From: JADKAV01 sp963704075
GTDB taxonomy: Bacteria; Actinomycetota; Actinomycetes; S36-B12; UBA10799
NCBI GenBank assembly: GCA_963704075.1
Contig: CAVPGV010000010.1
Location: 83,068-147,067 of the forward strand
Length of the DNA: 64,000 nt
Direction: 5' to 3'
How positions within the stretch are numbered: position 1 is the stretch's first letter; every line of letters begins with the position of its first letter. This document shows positions 37,318-46,242 of the stretch, piece by piece. The notes under the pieces are model-generated. The model searched no databases, was not told where the DNA came from, and saw only the letters and a program-made list of their open reading frames with translations. Made by a program: the position numbers and the translations under genes.

Positions 37318-37910
37318 GTTCCCCAGCCGAGACGTCGCGCGGGTTGCGCCCTCTGATCCCCGTGGTCGTCCTCCTGGGCGTGATGTGGTTGCTCGAGATT
37401 CTGGACGCGGCCCTGCCTGGCGACCTCGACCAGTTCGGCATCGAGAGCCGTGACGTCGATGGCCTGACCGGAGTTGCGGCGTCCCCGTTCCTGCACGCGG
37501 ACTTCGCGCATCTGATGGCCAACACTGTGCCGTTCTTGATTCTGGGGTCGATCGTGGCGCTGCGGAACCCGCGTCGGTTCTGGCCGATCGTCATCACCAT
37601 CACAGTCGTCGGCGGGTTCGCGGTATGGCTGCTCGGCCCGTCCAACACGGTGACGATCGGTGCGAGTGGCGTGGTGTTCGGCTTCCTCACCTACTTGATC
37701 ACCGCGGGCATACTGACCAGACACTGGCTGGACGTGGTCATCGCCGTGGGAGTCCTGTTCGTCTACGGCGGGATCCTGATCGGCGCTCTGCCGTTCGGGG
37801 TGTCCAGCGGCGTTTCCTGGCTGGCGCATCTGACCGGTGCGGCTGCAGGTGTCCTGGCGGCCCTCCTATTCGCCCGGCAGCCCGACAGTGTCGTCCATGT
37901 GCCGCAGTGA
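37314..37910 (+). CDS. Rhomboid-family intramembrane serine protease
   Basis: A 198-aa six-helix membrane protein. Rhomboid features: FLHADFAHLMANTVPFLILG, the catalytic serine motif GASGVVFG, and the histidine in SWLAHLTGAAAGVL. All catalytic parts are present, so an active protease is likely. The last 45 bp overlap the convergent MFS gene. Confidence 0.88.
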   Translation: MSSPAETSRGLRPLIPVVVLLGVMWLLEILDAALPGDLDQFGIESRDVDGLTGVAASPFLHADFAHLMANTVPFLILGSIVALRNPRRFWPIVITITVVGGFAVWLLGPSNTVTIGASGVVFGFLTYLITAGILTRHWLDVVIAVGVLFVYGGILIGALPFGVSSGVSWLAHLTGAAAGVLAALLFARQPDSVVHVPQ

Positions 37911-39095
37911 CGGCAGGAACCAGGTGGACAACGCCACCGCCAACACCCCCACAGCCATGATCACGAAGGCCACCTGCAGGCCCAAGAACTCGACCATGGG
38001 TCCGCTGATCAAGTAGCCGATCGGCCCCGCGACGTACGCCGCGGACGTCAACAGGCCGATGACCCGCCCGCGCAGAACCCCGGGCGTGCGGTGCTGGATC
38101 ATCAGGTTCACCAGGGGACCGACGGGTCCGTAGAACAGACCTGCGAGGACTGCGAAGATCAGCAGGACTGCGTACGTCGGCAAGGCGGCCATCCCGAGGA
38201 CCGCGACCCCGGAACCGGTCATCGAGGTGACGAACGCCAGTCTCCTGCCGATGCGGTGGCCGACGGCCCCATAGATCAGCGCCCCGACGATGCCTCCGCC
38301 GGAGAGGGCCATCACGGTGACGCCGAGCCGCTCGGGCTGCTCGAGGCCCTGGAAGTAGACGGGCAGAACGACTCCTTCGATGGGCAGCCAGAACCCGACG
38401 ATCACCATGCTGACCAGACCGACCGTTCGCAGAATCCGGTCGTTCCACACGAACCGCACCCCTTCCACGGTCGACGTCCACACCCCTGAGGCGTCCTCGT
38501 GACGCTCGGGGCGTCCCGCCCCGGGTATCCGCACCGCGTACATGATCACGGCACCCACCGCGAACATCGCGGCGGACAGCCAAAACGTGGTGGCCGCGCC
38601 GAGGAAGCCGATCGCCAGGCCGCCGATACCAGGACCGATCAGGAAGGCGGCCCCCCAGATCGCCTCGTGTATCCCGTTGGCCCGTTCCAGTCGCAGTCCC
38701 GCGCTGCGAGCCGCTTCAGGCAACATCGCTTCCCGCGCACTGATTCCGGCCGGGTCGAACGTGGCACCGAGCACGGCGAGCGCCGCCAGTGGCCAGAACG
38801 ACAAACTGAACCAACCACTCAGGATCGGGACCAGGGCCACCGAGGTCATGGACAACAGGTCGGACACGACAGCCACCCGGCGACGACCGACGATGTCGAC
38901 GATCACCCCGGCGAAAAGGAAAGAGACCAGCAAAGGCGCCGCCGTGATGGCGCCCAGCGCGCCCGCCGCACTCGCGGACCCGGTGGCCTCCAGCACCAGC
39001 CACGGGAAGGCGATCATCGAGATACCGTTCGCGGTCCCGCTGAAGACCGTGGCAGCCTCCAGCGCCCCGAACGGCAGCCAGTTGCGCGAGGACAC
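37866..39095 (-). CDS. MFS transporter
   Basis: A 409-aa permease with about twelve transmembrane helices, resembling MFS_3/enterobactin exporter-like proteins. The inter-helix motif LFAGVIVDIVGRRRVAVVSDLL is the A-like motif, repeated as GAVGHRIGRRLAFVTSM in the second half. GTG at 39095 is chosen because the preceding frame is not conserved. The substrate is unknown. Confidence 0.85.
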   Translation of the reverse strand: MSSRNWLPFGALEAATVFSGTANGISMIAFPWLVLEATGSASAAGALGAITAAPLLVSFLFAGVIVDIVGRRRVAVVSDLLSMTSVALVPILSGWFSLSFWPLAALAVLGATFDPAGISAREAMLPEAARSAGLRLERANGIHEAIWGAAFLIGPGIGGLAIGFLGAATTFWLSAAMFAVGAVIMYAVRIPGAGRPERHEDASGVWTSTVEGVRFVWNDRILRTVGLVSMVIVGFWLPIEGVVLPVYFQGLEQPERLGVTVMALSGGGIVGALIYGAVGHRIGRRLAFVTSMTGSGVAVLGMAALPTYAVLLIFAVLAGLFYGPVGPLVNLMIQHRTPGVLRGRVIGLLTSAAYVAGPIGYLISGPMVEFLGLQVAFVIMAVGVLAVALSTWFLPSLRHMDDTVGLPGE

Positions 39096-39367
39096 ACCGC
39101 ATTGTCTCCGGTGGTGATAGTCGTGGCTGCGCCGGGCGGACGACCACCGCACGCGTCGCGGGAATCCATCCGCCCGTTCAGCCAGATCAGGCCATCGCCC
39201 GCTGGACTGTTGCGGCAACGGACCGGCCGAGCGGGGTCCGCATAGTGAGGTGGAGCGTCTGCCGGCGCCTTAGCCGCTGGCGTACTGATCGTGCGCGGTC
39301 ACGGCGACTCACCTGCTCCGCGGACTGCCATTACCACTTCCGGCTCATGACAAGGCAGGATGGTTCT

Positions 39368-40618
39368 GTGACTTCATGGCCCGGGGGATCGTTACACACC
39401 AGCGCGCAGGTGGTGGTGGTTGGCGCGGGCATCGCCGGCTTGAACGCCGCCCATCACCTCACGGAGGCCGGGCTCGACGTCGTGGTCGTGGAGGCCTCAG
39501 ACCGAGTCGGTGGCCGGATCCAGACCGACGAAGTGGATGGATTCCTGCTCGACCACGGTTTCCAGCTCTACAACCCGTCCTACCCGGACGGGGCGCGTGT
39601 CCTCGACCATGAAGCGCTCGAACTGCGTCCCTTCTTCCCGGGCGCCGTGCTCAGCACCGAGGCGGGACCCCGCTGGCTGGTCGACCCACGCCGAGCCACC
39701 CGCGCGGCTCTTCGCAATGTGCGGACCCCGCTGGGCGTGATCGGCACCCTCCAAACCCTTCGCTACTTCACGGGCTGCGCGGTGACCGACCCCGAGGAGT
39801 TGCAGCAACGACCGGACATGTCGACCAAAGAGGCGTTCGAGCAGGCGCACATCGGGGGCCGGGCCGGGCGGATGCTGCTTCAACCCTTCCTCTCCGGGGT
39901 GCTGGCGGACACCGAATTGCAGACGAGTCGTCGTTTCACCGACTTCGTGCTGCGGTCGCTTTCCCGTGGGACGCCCGCCGTCCCCGCGGCAGGGATGCGC
40001 GCCATACCGGATCAGCTGGCTCGTCCGCTGCGTCGCAGAATCTTCCGGGGGGTGCCGGTTCACTCAGTGGCGCCGGACCGCGTCGAAACCCATGCAGGAT
40101 CGATCGACTGCGAAGCCGTCATCGTGGCGACCGACCCGATGACAGCAGCGAGCCTCGTGCCCGACCTGCCCACTCCGGCAATGCGAGCCCTGACCACCTG
40201 GTACTTCGGCATCGAGGAGGACGACCTCTACAACGGCCGGCCCGTACTCGTGCTGGATTCAGAGCACCGGGGACCGGTCACCAACACCGTCGTTGTGAGC
40301 TATGCGGCACCTGAGTACGCCCCGCAGGGCCGCCATCTTGTCCAAGCAACCGCGGTTGGCCTGAAGGAGACGGGTATCGACGAGGTTCGACAGCACCTCG
40401 CCGATCTGTATGGCGTTCCAACGGGGCACTGGGAGCTCGTGGGCCATTACCCCATCCCTGAGGCCCTGCCCGCGGCCGTCCCGCCCTTCCAGGTACGCAG
40501 CCCCCAGGATTTCGACGGGGTGCTGGTGGCCGGGGACCATCGTGACACCCCGTCGATCCAAGGTGCGCTGGTCAGCGGAAGGCGAGCTGCGGCCACCGTT
40601 ATCCGACGACTGCAGTAG
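39368..40618 (+). CDS. FAD-dependent amine-oxidase-like protein
   Basis: A 416-aa flavoprotein (phytoene-desaturase/amine-oxidase superfamily). The FAD-binding motif is VVVVGAGIAGLNAAHHLTEAG, seen as VVVVGAGIAGLNAAHHL, followed by VVEASDRVGGRIQT. The C-terminal flavin segment is GVLVAGDHRDTPSIQGALVSG. GTG 39368 is preferred, with AAGGCAGGA upstream; ATG 39347 lies in frame without a clear ribosome site. The substrate is unknown; the family includes squalene/carotenoid and amine oxidases. Confidence 0.82.
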   Translation: MTSWPGGSLHTSAQVVVVGAGIAGLNAAHHLTEAGLDVVVVEASDRVGGRIQTDEVDGFLLDHGFQLYNPSYPDGARVLDHEALELRPFFPGAVLSTEAGPRWLVDPRRATRAALRNVRTPLGVIGTLQTLRYFTGCAVTDPEELQQRPDMSTKEAFEQAHIGGRAGRMLLQPFLSGVLADTELQTSRRFTDFVLRSLSRGTPAVPAAGMRAIPDQLARPLRRRIFRGVPVHSVAPDRVETHAGSIDCEAVIVATDPMTAASLVPDLPTPAMRALTTWYFGIEEDDLYNGRPVLVLDSEHRGPVTNTVVVSYAAPEYAPQGRHLVQATAVGLKETGIDEVRQHLADLYGVPTGHWELVGHYPIPEALPAAVPPFQVRSPQDFDGVLVAGDHRDTPSIQGALVSGRRAAATVIRRLQ

Positions 40619-40690
40619 GCCCTCATCTTCCCGAGGTCGTCGGGTCCGCGGTGGCCCGCGGGTCTGAATTGACGCAGATTGAACACAACT

Positions 40691-40942
40691 ATGCCAGGAG
40701 CAGCATCAAGACAACCTGGAAGAAGTCGTGATCGCCGAAAGTGATCACACGGTTGTTGTCGAAGGCTGACACCCACCGACTCGCACACCACGTGTCCTTG
40801 GAAGGGACAGGCCTCGTACTTCACGATCGAGGTCGATGGGCAGTCTAACCCGGACGCTGCATGGACGTACCCGGATCCCAAACCGGAGGCGGGCAAGATC
40901 AAGGATCACGTCGCCTTCTGGGAGGGCGTTGTCGTCTCCTGA
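40691..40942 (+). pseudogene. Decayed DUF427 gene
   Basis: The reading frames jump but the order of DUF427 motifs is clear: IKTTWKK (near the ATG 40691), then VVIAESDHTVVVEG in a second frame, then after a missing segment of about a dozen codons TDSHTTCPWKGQASYFTIEV and NPDAAWTYPDPK, IKDHVAFWEGVVVS with a proper TGA at 40940-40942. The tyrosine-rich middle normally following VVVEG is deleted. Unlike the frameshifts in core genes, this has at least two independent lesions, so it looks like true decay. Confidence 0.7.
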
Positions 40943-40974
40943 CAGACCCGTTCCGCCGCCCGGCGGACCGCTGT

Positions 40975-42279
40975 TCAGGGGGGTCCGCGGGTGTGGGTGA
41001 TGACGGGGATGGTGTGGGTGTCCATGGTGATGGTGTAGCGGCCGTGGTGCAGGTCGTGATGACATCGCGAACATAAGAGGGCCAGATTTGACAGGTCGGT
41101 TCGGCCGCCGTCTTTCCAGTGCAGGATGTGGTGGGCGTGGCAGTGTCGGGGGGAGCGTCCGCAGCGGATGCAGCCGCGGTCGCGGGCGATCAGCGCCGCC
41201 CACTGCGCGGCGGACGCCCGGCGTTGCCGGCGGCCGAGCGCCAGGGGGATGAAGGTGCCGGTGCGTTTGATCCCGAAGATCACCGTGCACACCGCGGCAC
41301 AGGCCAGCAGGTCGAAGCTGCCGGCGCCCAGCGGGGTGCCGTCGACCAGGGTCGCCTGGTCACCGTCGGGCAGGTGTTCGAGGTCGACGAGGATGCTGAC
41401 GGCGGATACTCCGAGCGGACGGGTGTTGGCTGCGGCGGCTGTTGCCATGTCGGCCAGGGCGTCGGCGCGGCGCTGGGCCGGGGTGGTCGTGTCGTGGGTG
41501 TCTGGGGGTCGGGTGAACGAGGCCAGGGTGTCGGCCAGGATCGCCCCGTCCACCTCATCCAGCAGCCCGGTGATCGCCCACATCCCGTTCGCCCGGGCGG
41601 ACAGTCGCAGGGAGCGTTTGGCGCGTTGCTGGTCGATGGTCAGGTCCAGGTGGGCCGGGTTGTCGGCGTCCGCGGCGACCTGCAACACCCGTCGCACCTC
41701 CGAGGCGTCGGTGAGTTTCGCCAGGCCGACGGCGGCGGCTTGTTTGGCGGTGAAGTCGTCGATGCCCGGGGCGTGGGCCAGGATCTGATGCACATGCAAC
41801 CCCGAAATGGCGCCGTCGGCCCAGGCGTCTTTCACGCTCGGCAGGTCCTGCAACTGCTTGGCGGTGTTCACCATCCCCGACCCCACGGCGACCGGACTGT
41901 TGGTGGCGATCGCCACCAGCGACCCGGTGGTCCCGGCGCCCAGCACCCGGGAATCCCCCGCGGCATCCGCCGCGCCGGCCAGACCGGTCAGATACGCCTC
42001 CAGCCGGTTACGCAGCCTCGCGGTGACCGCCAGGGCCGCGGCGCGTTCCTCCGCACACAGGTGCTCCGGATCCGGCAGACCATCAATGTCGTCGTTGATC
42101 TGGTCGAACCCGGCCGGCGCCACCGTCGGCAAGCACGCCCGGATCCGGGCCCGGCGGTGCGCCGCGTGCGACACATCGAAAAACGACGAAGAAGAAGAAC
42201 CAGAAGCCACAGCACACCCCCGATCGACACACGACTTGAATGTCGAATCGGAAGGGCCCGATGCCCACCGCGACGTCAC
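40975..42279 (-). CDS. DUF222/HNH endonuclease (13E12-repeat family)
   Basis: A 434-aa protein of the 13E12/REP family, common and often repeated in actinobacterial genomes. The DUF222 helical region spans about residues 55-290, and the C-terminal HNH domain reads CIRCGRSPRHCHAHHILHW followed by GGRTDLSNLALLCSRCHHDLHH. The cysteine pairs and histidines are intact. The start is uncertain; a start further in, near VASGSSSSSFFDV, is possible. It faces an array of 43-44 bp direct repeats at its 5' side, hinting at a selfish or mobile unit. Confidence 0.85.
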   Translation of the reverse strand: MTSRWASGPSDSTFKSCVDRGCAVASGSSSSSFFDVSHAAHRRARIRACLPTVAPAGFDQINDDIDGLPDPEHLCAEERAAALAVTARLRNRLEAYLTGLAGAADAAGDSRVLGAGTTGSLVAIATNSPVAVGSGMVNTAKQLQDLPSVKDAWADGAISGLHVHQILAHAPGIDDFTAKQAAAVGLAKLTDASEVRRVLQVAADADNPAHLDLTIDQQRAKRSLRLSARANGMWAITGLLDEVDGAILADTLASFTRPPDTHDTTTPAQRRADALADMATAAAANTRPLGVSAVSILVDLEHLPDGDQATLVDGTPLGAGSFDLLACAAVCTVIFGIKRTGTFIPLALGRRQRRASAAQWAALIARDRGCIRCGRSPRHCHAHHILHWKDGGRTDLSNLALLCSRCHHDLHHGRYTITMDTHTIPVITHTRGPP

Positions 42280-42310
42280 GAGCTGACAACCACGAACTAC
42301 CAGTTACTGA

Positions 42311-42505
42311 CCACCGTAGACCGGACCTCTGACATTTCCCCGGCCACTTACTCACACCGTAAACCGGACCCCTGACATTTCCCCGAGCTACTGATCCATA
42401 CCGTGAACCGGACCTCTGACATTTCCTGAGCTACCTGTTTCACACCGTAAACCCAGGGTTTGACATTTCTCCGATCACTTGTCCACACCATGAACGGACC
42501 CTCTG
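42311..42505. repeat. Five 43-44-bp direct repeats upstream of the 13E12 gene
   Basis: Copies begin at about 42313, 42356, 42400, 42444 and 42487 (periods 43, 44, 44, 43). The conserved part is ACCGTAAACCGGACCTCTGA followed by CATTTCC; the 3' third of each unit varies. The last copy is the most divergent (ACCATGAACGGACC). No open frame is present. They lie about 30 bp upstream of the 13E12 start. Confidence 0.8.
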
Positions 42506-42671
42506 ACAAATCCAGCGGGATCCAGCCGACCTACCGTCAGCACGCACAACAACCCAACTGAGGTCCCGGTAGGACGACCCATGCCGAGGCCACGACGCCA
42601 CTCCCCGGACCTCCGGCGCGCATCACCGGCCAGGGCCTGGCCCCAGCCCGCGCTGGCCAGGAGCGAGTAAT

Positions 42672-43235
42672 TCAGCGCCTGGTCTCGTATCTGGTCAGGA
42701 GCACGCCGTCGGGAAACGTCCGGGTCTCCACCAACCTAAGGTTCACCCAGTTGTCCAGGGCCGTGAAGAACGGGGTACCGCCGCCCACCAGGACGGGATG
42801 AGTGACGATCGCATACTCGTCAATCAGCCCGGCCCGCATGGCCGCCGCGGCAAGGGTGGCACCGCCGACGTCCATGCAACCGTCATCCTGAGTCTTGAGC
42901 CGGGTGATCTCGGTGACAGCGTCGCCGGACACCAGGCGGGCGTTACAGTCGACCACGCTGGTCGTCGAGGAGAACACGACCTTCGGCATGTCCCGCCAGC
43001 GGCGGGCGAACTCGATCTGCGCCGGTGTGGCGCCGGGCAACTGGTCAGCAGTCGGCCAGTAGGAGCTCATCGTCTCCCACAATCTGCGCCCGTACAACGC
43101 CAGACCCGTCGCCTTCACCCGGTCTGACCACCACTGGAACAGTTCATCGCTCGGCACGCTCCAGCTGAGGTCGTCACCGGGCGCGGCGATGTAGCCGTCC
43201 AGGCTCAGGTTCATGGCAAAGGTCAGTCTCCGCAC
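42672..43235 (-). CDS. Dihydrofolate reductase-like protein (RibD C-domain family)
   Basis: A 187-aa protein of the RibD-C/DHFR superfamily. It starts VRRLTFAMNLSLDGYIAAPG, and has GRRLWETMSSYWP and the conserved DVGGATLAAAAMRAGLIDEY and THPVLVGGGTPFF segments. Such proteins are NADPH-dependent reductases of unknown substrate. The GTG at 43235 is chosen because the DGYIA block is close to the N-terminus in relatives. Confidence 0.85.
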   Translation of the reverse strand: MRRLTFAMNLSLDGYIAAPGDDLSWSVPSDELFQWWSDRVKATGLALYGRRLWETMSSYWPTADQLPGATPAQIEFARRWRDMPKVVFSSTTSVVDCNARLVSGDAVTEITRLKTQDDGCMDVGGATLAAAAMRAGLIDEYAIVTHPVLVGGGTPFFTALDNWVNLRLVETRTFPDGVLLTRYETRR

Positions 43236-43354
43236 AGCGTCAGCCTCTCGTGAGTCGGCACTCGGCGTACAGACCAACACGGCGCGGAAGACTCCTCGCG
43301 CAGACCCCACCGAGGACCCGTGGACCACCCGCCCCAGCGGACGCTGCACGCCGA

Positions 43355-43560
43355 CTACGACCCCGTCGAGGGAGGCCCCAAGGCGTCGGGTACCGGCACA
43401 CCCCGCTCCCGCGCGACCGTCTCGAACAACTCGCCGAACGGCGGGTGCATGTCGTTGTGGTCATGTCCGCTGATGCGCGGCTCGATGATGGAGCAAGCTG
43501 GCAGGTTTCCGGTCGAGGCGTCCCTGAGGAACTGGCCGCTGGAGACGAAGCGGGTGGCGC
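43355..43560 (-). pseudogene. Remnant of a phosphoesterase (phospholipase C-like) gene
   Basis: One minus-strand frame reads ATRFVSSGQFLRDASTGNLP, then SIIEPRISGHDHNDMHPPFG, and ends at TAG 43355-43357. The pattern GNLPxxSxIEP with DHNDxHPP is typical of the middle of the acid-phosphatase/PLC-type phosphoesterase family. The N-terminal catalytic part and the rest of the C-terminus are missing, and a stop lies just upstream. Confidence 0.45.
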
Positions 43561-44018
43561 GGCTTCAGGCGGGCGGCGTGGATCACTCCGGGCTGACGTG
43601 TGACCCAGTCCGGGATCGAGTTCGACGGATCCTCGCCGAACACACCCTCGCCCGTACCACTGGATCCTACGAGGATCGCCCGCTTCACCGGTCCGGCGTT
43701 CCAACTCGAAAGCACCGCACCGTCCATGCCCAGGCTCTCCACGTGATGAAATCCACCGTACGCCCACCCACATCGGCCATCCGCGAGCCGACAGGTCGCG
43801 TCTCCCACGCCCGATCCGGGTCGACGCTCGCCCATCAGAGCAGGACCCGCCCCGCAAGTTGGAGGTCGTACCTGGCCTTGCATGTCCAAGCCCGTCGTCG
43901 TCGAGGCCACAGGTCCGTACCTCGAGTGGCCGAATCCGTGGCTCAACGCCGGCAGGAACTCCCGGCACTGCGGACCCCAACCCCGCCCATCCCGGCGTGC
44001 GATTCCGCGAGACGCCCG

Positions 44019-44024
44019 TACCGT
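44019..44024 (+). promoter_or_regulatory. -10 element of the SDR gene
   Basis: TACCGT ends 6 nt before the ATG at 44031, the same spacing seen at several other genes of the window. Confidence 0.45.
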
Positions 44025-44030
44025 GGAGGG

Positions 44031-44972
44031 ATGGGCTGGAACATGACTGACATTCCCGATCTGTCGGGACACACATACCTCGTGACCGGAGCGACCTCGG
44101 GCCTCGGCCTGGAAAGCGCCAAAGCGCTGGCAGCAGCCGGAGGCCAGGTGATTCTGGCCGGTCGGTCACCGCAGCGGCTGTCAGACGCGCAGCGGCAGAT
44201 ACCCCGGCAGACGGAATCGCTGCTCGTCGACCTCGCGGATCTTGAGAGCGTGCACAAAGCCGCTGACAACCTCCCAGTGGAAACGTTGGACGTCCTGATC
44301 AACAACGCCGGGATCATGGCGCCTCCACTGGGACGCACCGTAGACGGTTTCGAGACCCAGATCGGGACCAACCATCTCGGGCACTTCGCACTCACCGGGC
44401 TGCTACTCCCCAAGATGCCGGTGGCCAGTCCCGGTGCGGATTCGCGGGTCGTGAACGTGTCGAGCGCCGCTCACAAGATGGGCAAGATGGATCTGGACGA
44501 CCTCAACTACGAGCGTCGCAAGTACTCCAATTGGCCTGCCTACGGTCAGAGCAAACTGGCGAATCTGCTGTTCACCGCCGAACTCGACCGGCGTGCGCAC
44601 GAGGCCGGCTGGACCCTGAAGAGCGTTGCGGCGCACCCGGGTTTCTCGTCCACCAACCTGCAGTTCGCCGGGCCCGCGATGGCACACAATCCGGTCGGCA
44701 AGCAGATGACTCGGCTGATGAACGCGGTCATGGGCCAGTCGGCGGAATCCGGGGCACGACCGCAGTTGTATGCCGCCACCATGCCTGACGTGCGCAGCGG
44801 CGAGTATTACGGGCCGAAGGATTTCTTCGAGACCCGAGGGGCACCCAAACGCGTGGGACGCACCTCCGCGGCGAAAGACCAAGCCACCGCCGCTGGACTG
44901 TGGGAGCTCTCCGAGGACTTGACAGGCGTCCACTACGACATGACGTCGCGGCCGAATTCGTCCACTGAGTAG
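44031..44972 (+). CDS. Short-chain dehydrogenase/reductase
   Basis: A 313-aa SDR of the retinol-dehydrogenase-like type. The cofactor motif is TGATSGLGLESAKAL (about residues 18-32), with NNAGIMAPP, the serine in VNVSSAAH and the catalytic YGQSKLAN. The length is normal. ATG 44031 is preferred by the -10 spacing; ATG 44043 is possible because GGAGGG precedes it. It overlaps the end of the AMMECR1 gene by 40 bp on the opposite strand. Confidence 0.88.
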   Translation: MGWNMTDIPDLSGHTYLVTGATSGLGLESAKALAAAGGQVILAGRSPQRLSDAQRQIPRQTESLLVDLADLESVHKAADNLPVETLDVLINNAGIMAPPLGRTVDGFETQIGTNHLGHFALTGLLLPKMPVASPGADSRVVNVSSAAHKMGKMDLDDLNYERRKYSNWPAYGQSKLANLLFTAELDRRAHEAGWTLKSVAAHPGFSSTNLQFAGPAMAHNPVGKQMTRLMNAVMGQSAESGARPQLYAATMPDVRSGEYYGPKDFFETRGAPKRVGRTSAAKDQATAAGLWELSEDLTGVHYDMTSRPNSSTE

Positions 44973-45478
44973 GTCCAGACCGCAGCGGGCCAGGTGCCAG
45001 GCATCAGGCCCGCCTTGCGCCACAAGCCGGCAACGAACACCTCCCTGGTCTGCAGTTGTTCCCAGACTGCGGGCAGGAAGGTGCCCCGCCGTCCTTGCGC
45101 CGAGACGACCGCGCCTTGCCGCGGCAGCCGGGCGACCACGTCGTCGTAGGAGGTCGCCGGGAACTCGACGAGCGGACCGAGCACCGAGACCTCGATGTGG
45201 ACCCCACGGAGATCCTGTAGCGGCTCGAAGCGCGGATCTTCGAACGCCGCTGCGTAGGCGTGGTCGGCGATGTCTTGGCCGAGCGGCTGATACGGCTCAA
45301 GTGCACCGATACAGCCCAGCAGGTTCCCGTCGCGGCGCAAGGTGACGAACGCACATCCCCACTCCTGCAGGTAGTCGGGAAGACCCTGAACCGCGGCCCG
45401 GCCGCCGGTGGTCAACCCACGCACGATCGCTGCTTCTGCGATGTCGAGCATCTGCTCATGCTGGTGGTCGGTGAACAT
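44933..45478 (-). CDS. AmmeMemoRadiSam system protein A (AMMECR1 domain)
   Basis: A 181-aa AMMECR1-domain protein. The family signature is GNLLGCIGALEPYQPLGQDI (GCIG at residues 55-58), followed by DPRFEPLQDLRGVHIEVSVLGP. The domain is conserved in all kingdoms with unknown activity. The start codon shares a base with the MEMO stop (TGATG), so translation is coupled. It is the last gene of the operon. Confidence 0.9.
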   Translation of the reverse strand: MFTDHQHEQMLDIAEAAIVRGLTTGGRAAVQGLPDYLQEWGCAFVTLRRDGNLLGCIGALEPYQPLGQDIADHAYAAAFEDPRFEPLQDLRGVHIEVSVLGPLVEFPATSYDDVVARLPRQGAVVSAQGRRGTFLPAVWEQLQTREVFVAGLWRKAGLMPGTWPAAVWTYSVDEFGRDVMS

Positions 45479-46242
45479 CACAGCCCCACGGTGAAGGCGC
45501 CATAGCCGACCACGCGGTCATGGGGGCCCGCAGTGTCGCCGGAATTGCGCAGATCCAACAACTCGACCGGAAGGTCCAGTCGCTCGGCTGCAACCAGCAG
45601 CCCCCGCAGTGGATACGCGCCACATGCGTCCTCGTCGGCAATGTTGCGCCAATCGCGGGCGACGATCCGGGCGGCCGTGGCTGCGTCGCGTTCGCATGCC
45701 TGCGCATACGGCAGGTAGTGGGACAGGTCCGTGGAGAGGACCACCAAGCTGTTTGGGTCGGCGAGGAACGGCTCAAGCACATCGGCGACGTCGAACGGAT
45801 CGGCCCGACCGACCAGCAGTGGCAGCAGCTGCCATCCGGGCTCCAGTTGCTCCTGCAGGAAAGGCAACTGCACTTCCAGACTGTGCTCGGGTGCGTGCGG
45901 ATAGTCGTCGACGGTGACCGGCAGGTCGCGGATCGTCGTCTGATCGATCGCCACGTCCCCCAGGGGGGTGCGCCACGCGGATGCTGCCGGGGCGGCGATC
46001 CCAGCCACCGGAACGAAGTGCGCCGGCCCCGCGAGCACCACGCGCCGCGTGCGATGGACCCTGTGATAGGCGAAGGCTGCCACTGGGCCCGAATAGATGT
46101 GGCCGGCGTGCGGAACGATGATCCCGGCCGGCTGCTCGGTCCCCTGGGGGGCGGCAGCAAGCCACCCCTGGACCTCGTGGGCCAAAGTGCGTTCATCGCC
46201 GGTGTAGAACCTGCCGGCGACCGCGGGTTCTCGGACGTCCAT
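45478..46242 (-). CDS. AmmeMemoRadiSam system protein B (MEMO)
   Basis: A 254-aa MEMO-family protein, structurally related to extradiol dioxygenases and binding a metal. Candidate ligands are H45 and H48 in VPHAGHIYSG and H75 in GPAHFVPVAG, with STDLSHYLPY (residues 170-179) and a cysteine in EDACGAYPLRG. The segment REPAVAGRFYTGD at the N-terminus is diagnostic. The ATG at 46242 overlaps the stop of the adenylating enzyme. Confidence 0.92.
   Translation of the reverse strand: MDVREPAVAGRFYTGDERTLAHEVQGWLAAAPQGTEQPAGIIVPHAGHIYSGPVAAFAYHRVHRTRRVVLAGPAHFVPVAGIAAPAASAWRTPLGDVAIDQTTIRDLPVTVDDYPHAPEHSLEVQLPFLQEQLEPGWQLLPLLVGRADPFDVADVLEPFLADPNSLVVLSTDLSHYLPYAQACERDAATAARIVARDWRNIADEDACGAYPLRGLLVAAERLDLPVELLDLRNSGDTAGPHDRVVGYGAFTVGL

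Larger units (their letters stand above)
43236..44030. other. Gap with decayed coding remnants
   Basis: About 795 bp without an intact gene. The part at 43355-43560 holds a PLC-like remnant on the minus strand (separate entry). The rest, about 43560-44010, shows fragments with no stable frame. A -10-like TACCGT at 44019-44024 belongs to the next gene. Confidence 0.55.

Noticed and set aside
40975..42279. Insertion sequence around the 13E12 gene
   Set aside because: No transposase or flanking terminal inverted repeats were seen; direct repeats occur on one side only.
42311..42505. 43-44-bp repeats as a CRISPR
   Set aside because: There are no unique spacers of even length, the variable part is short and related between copies, and no cas gene is present.
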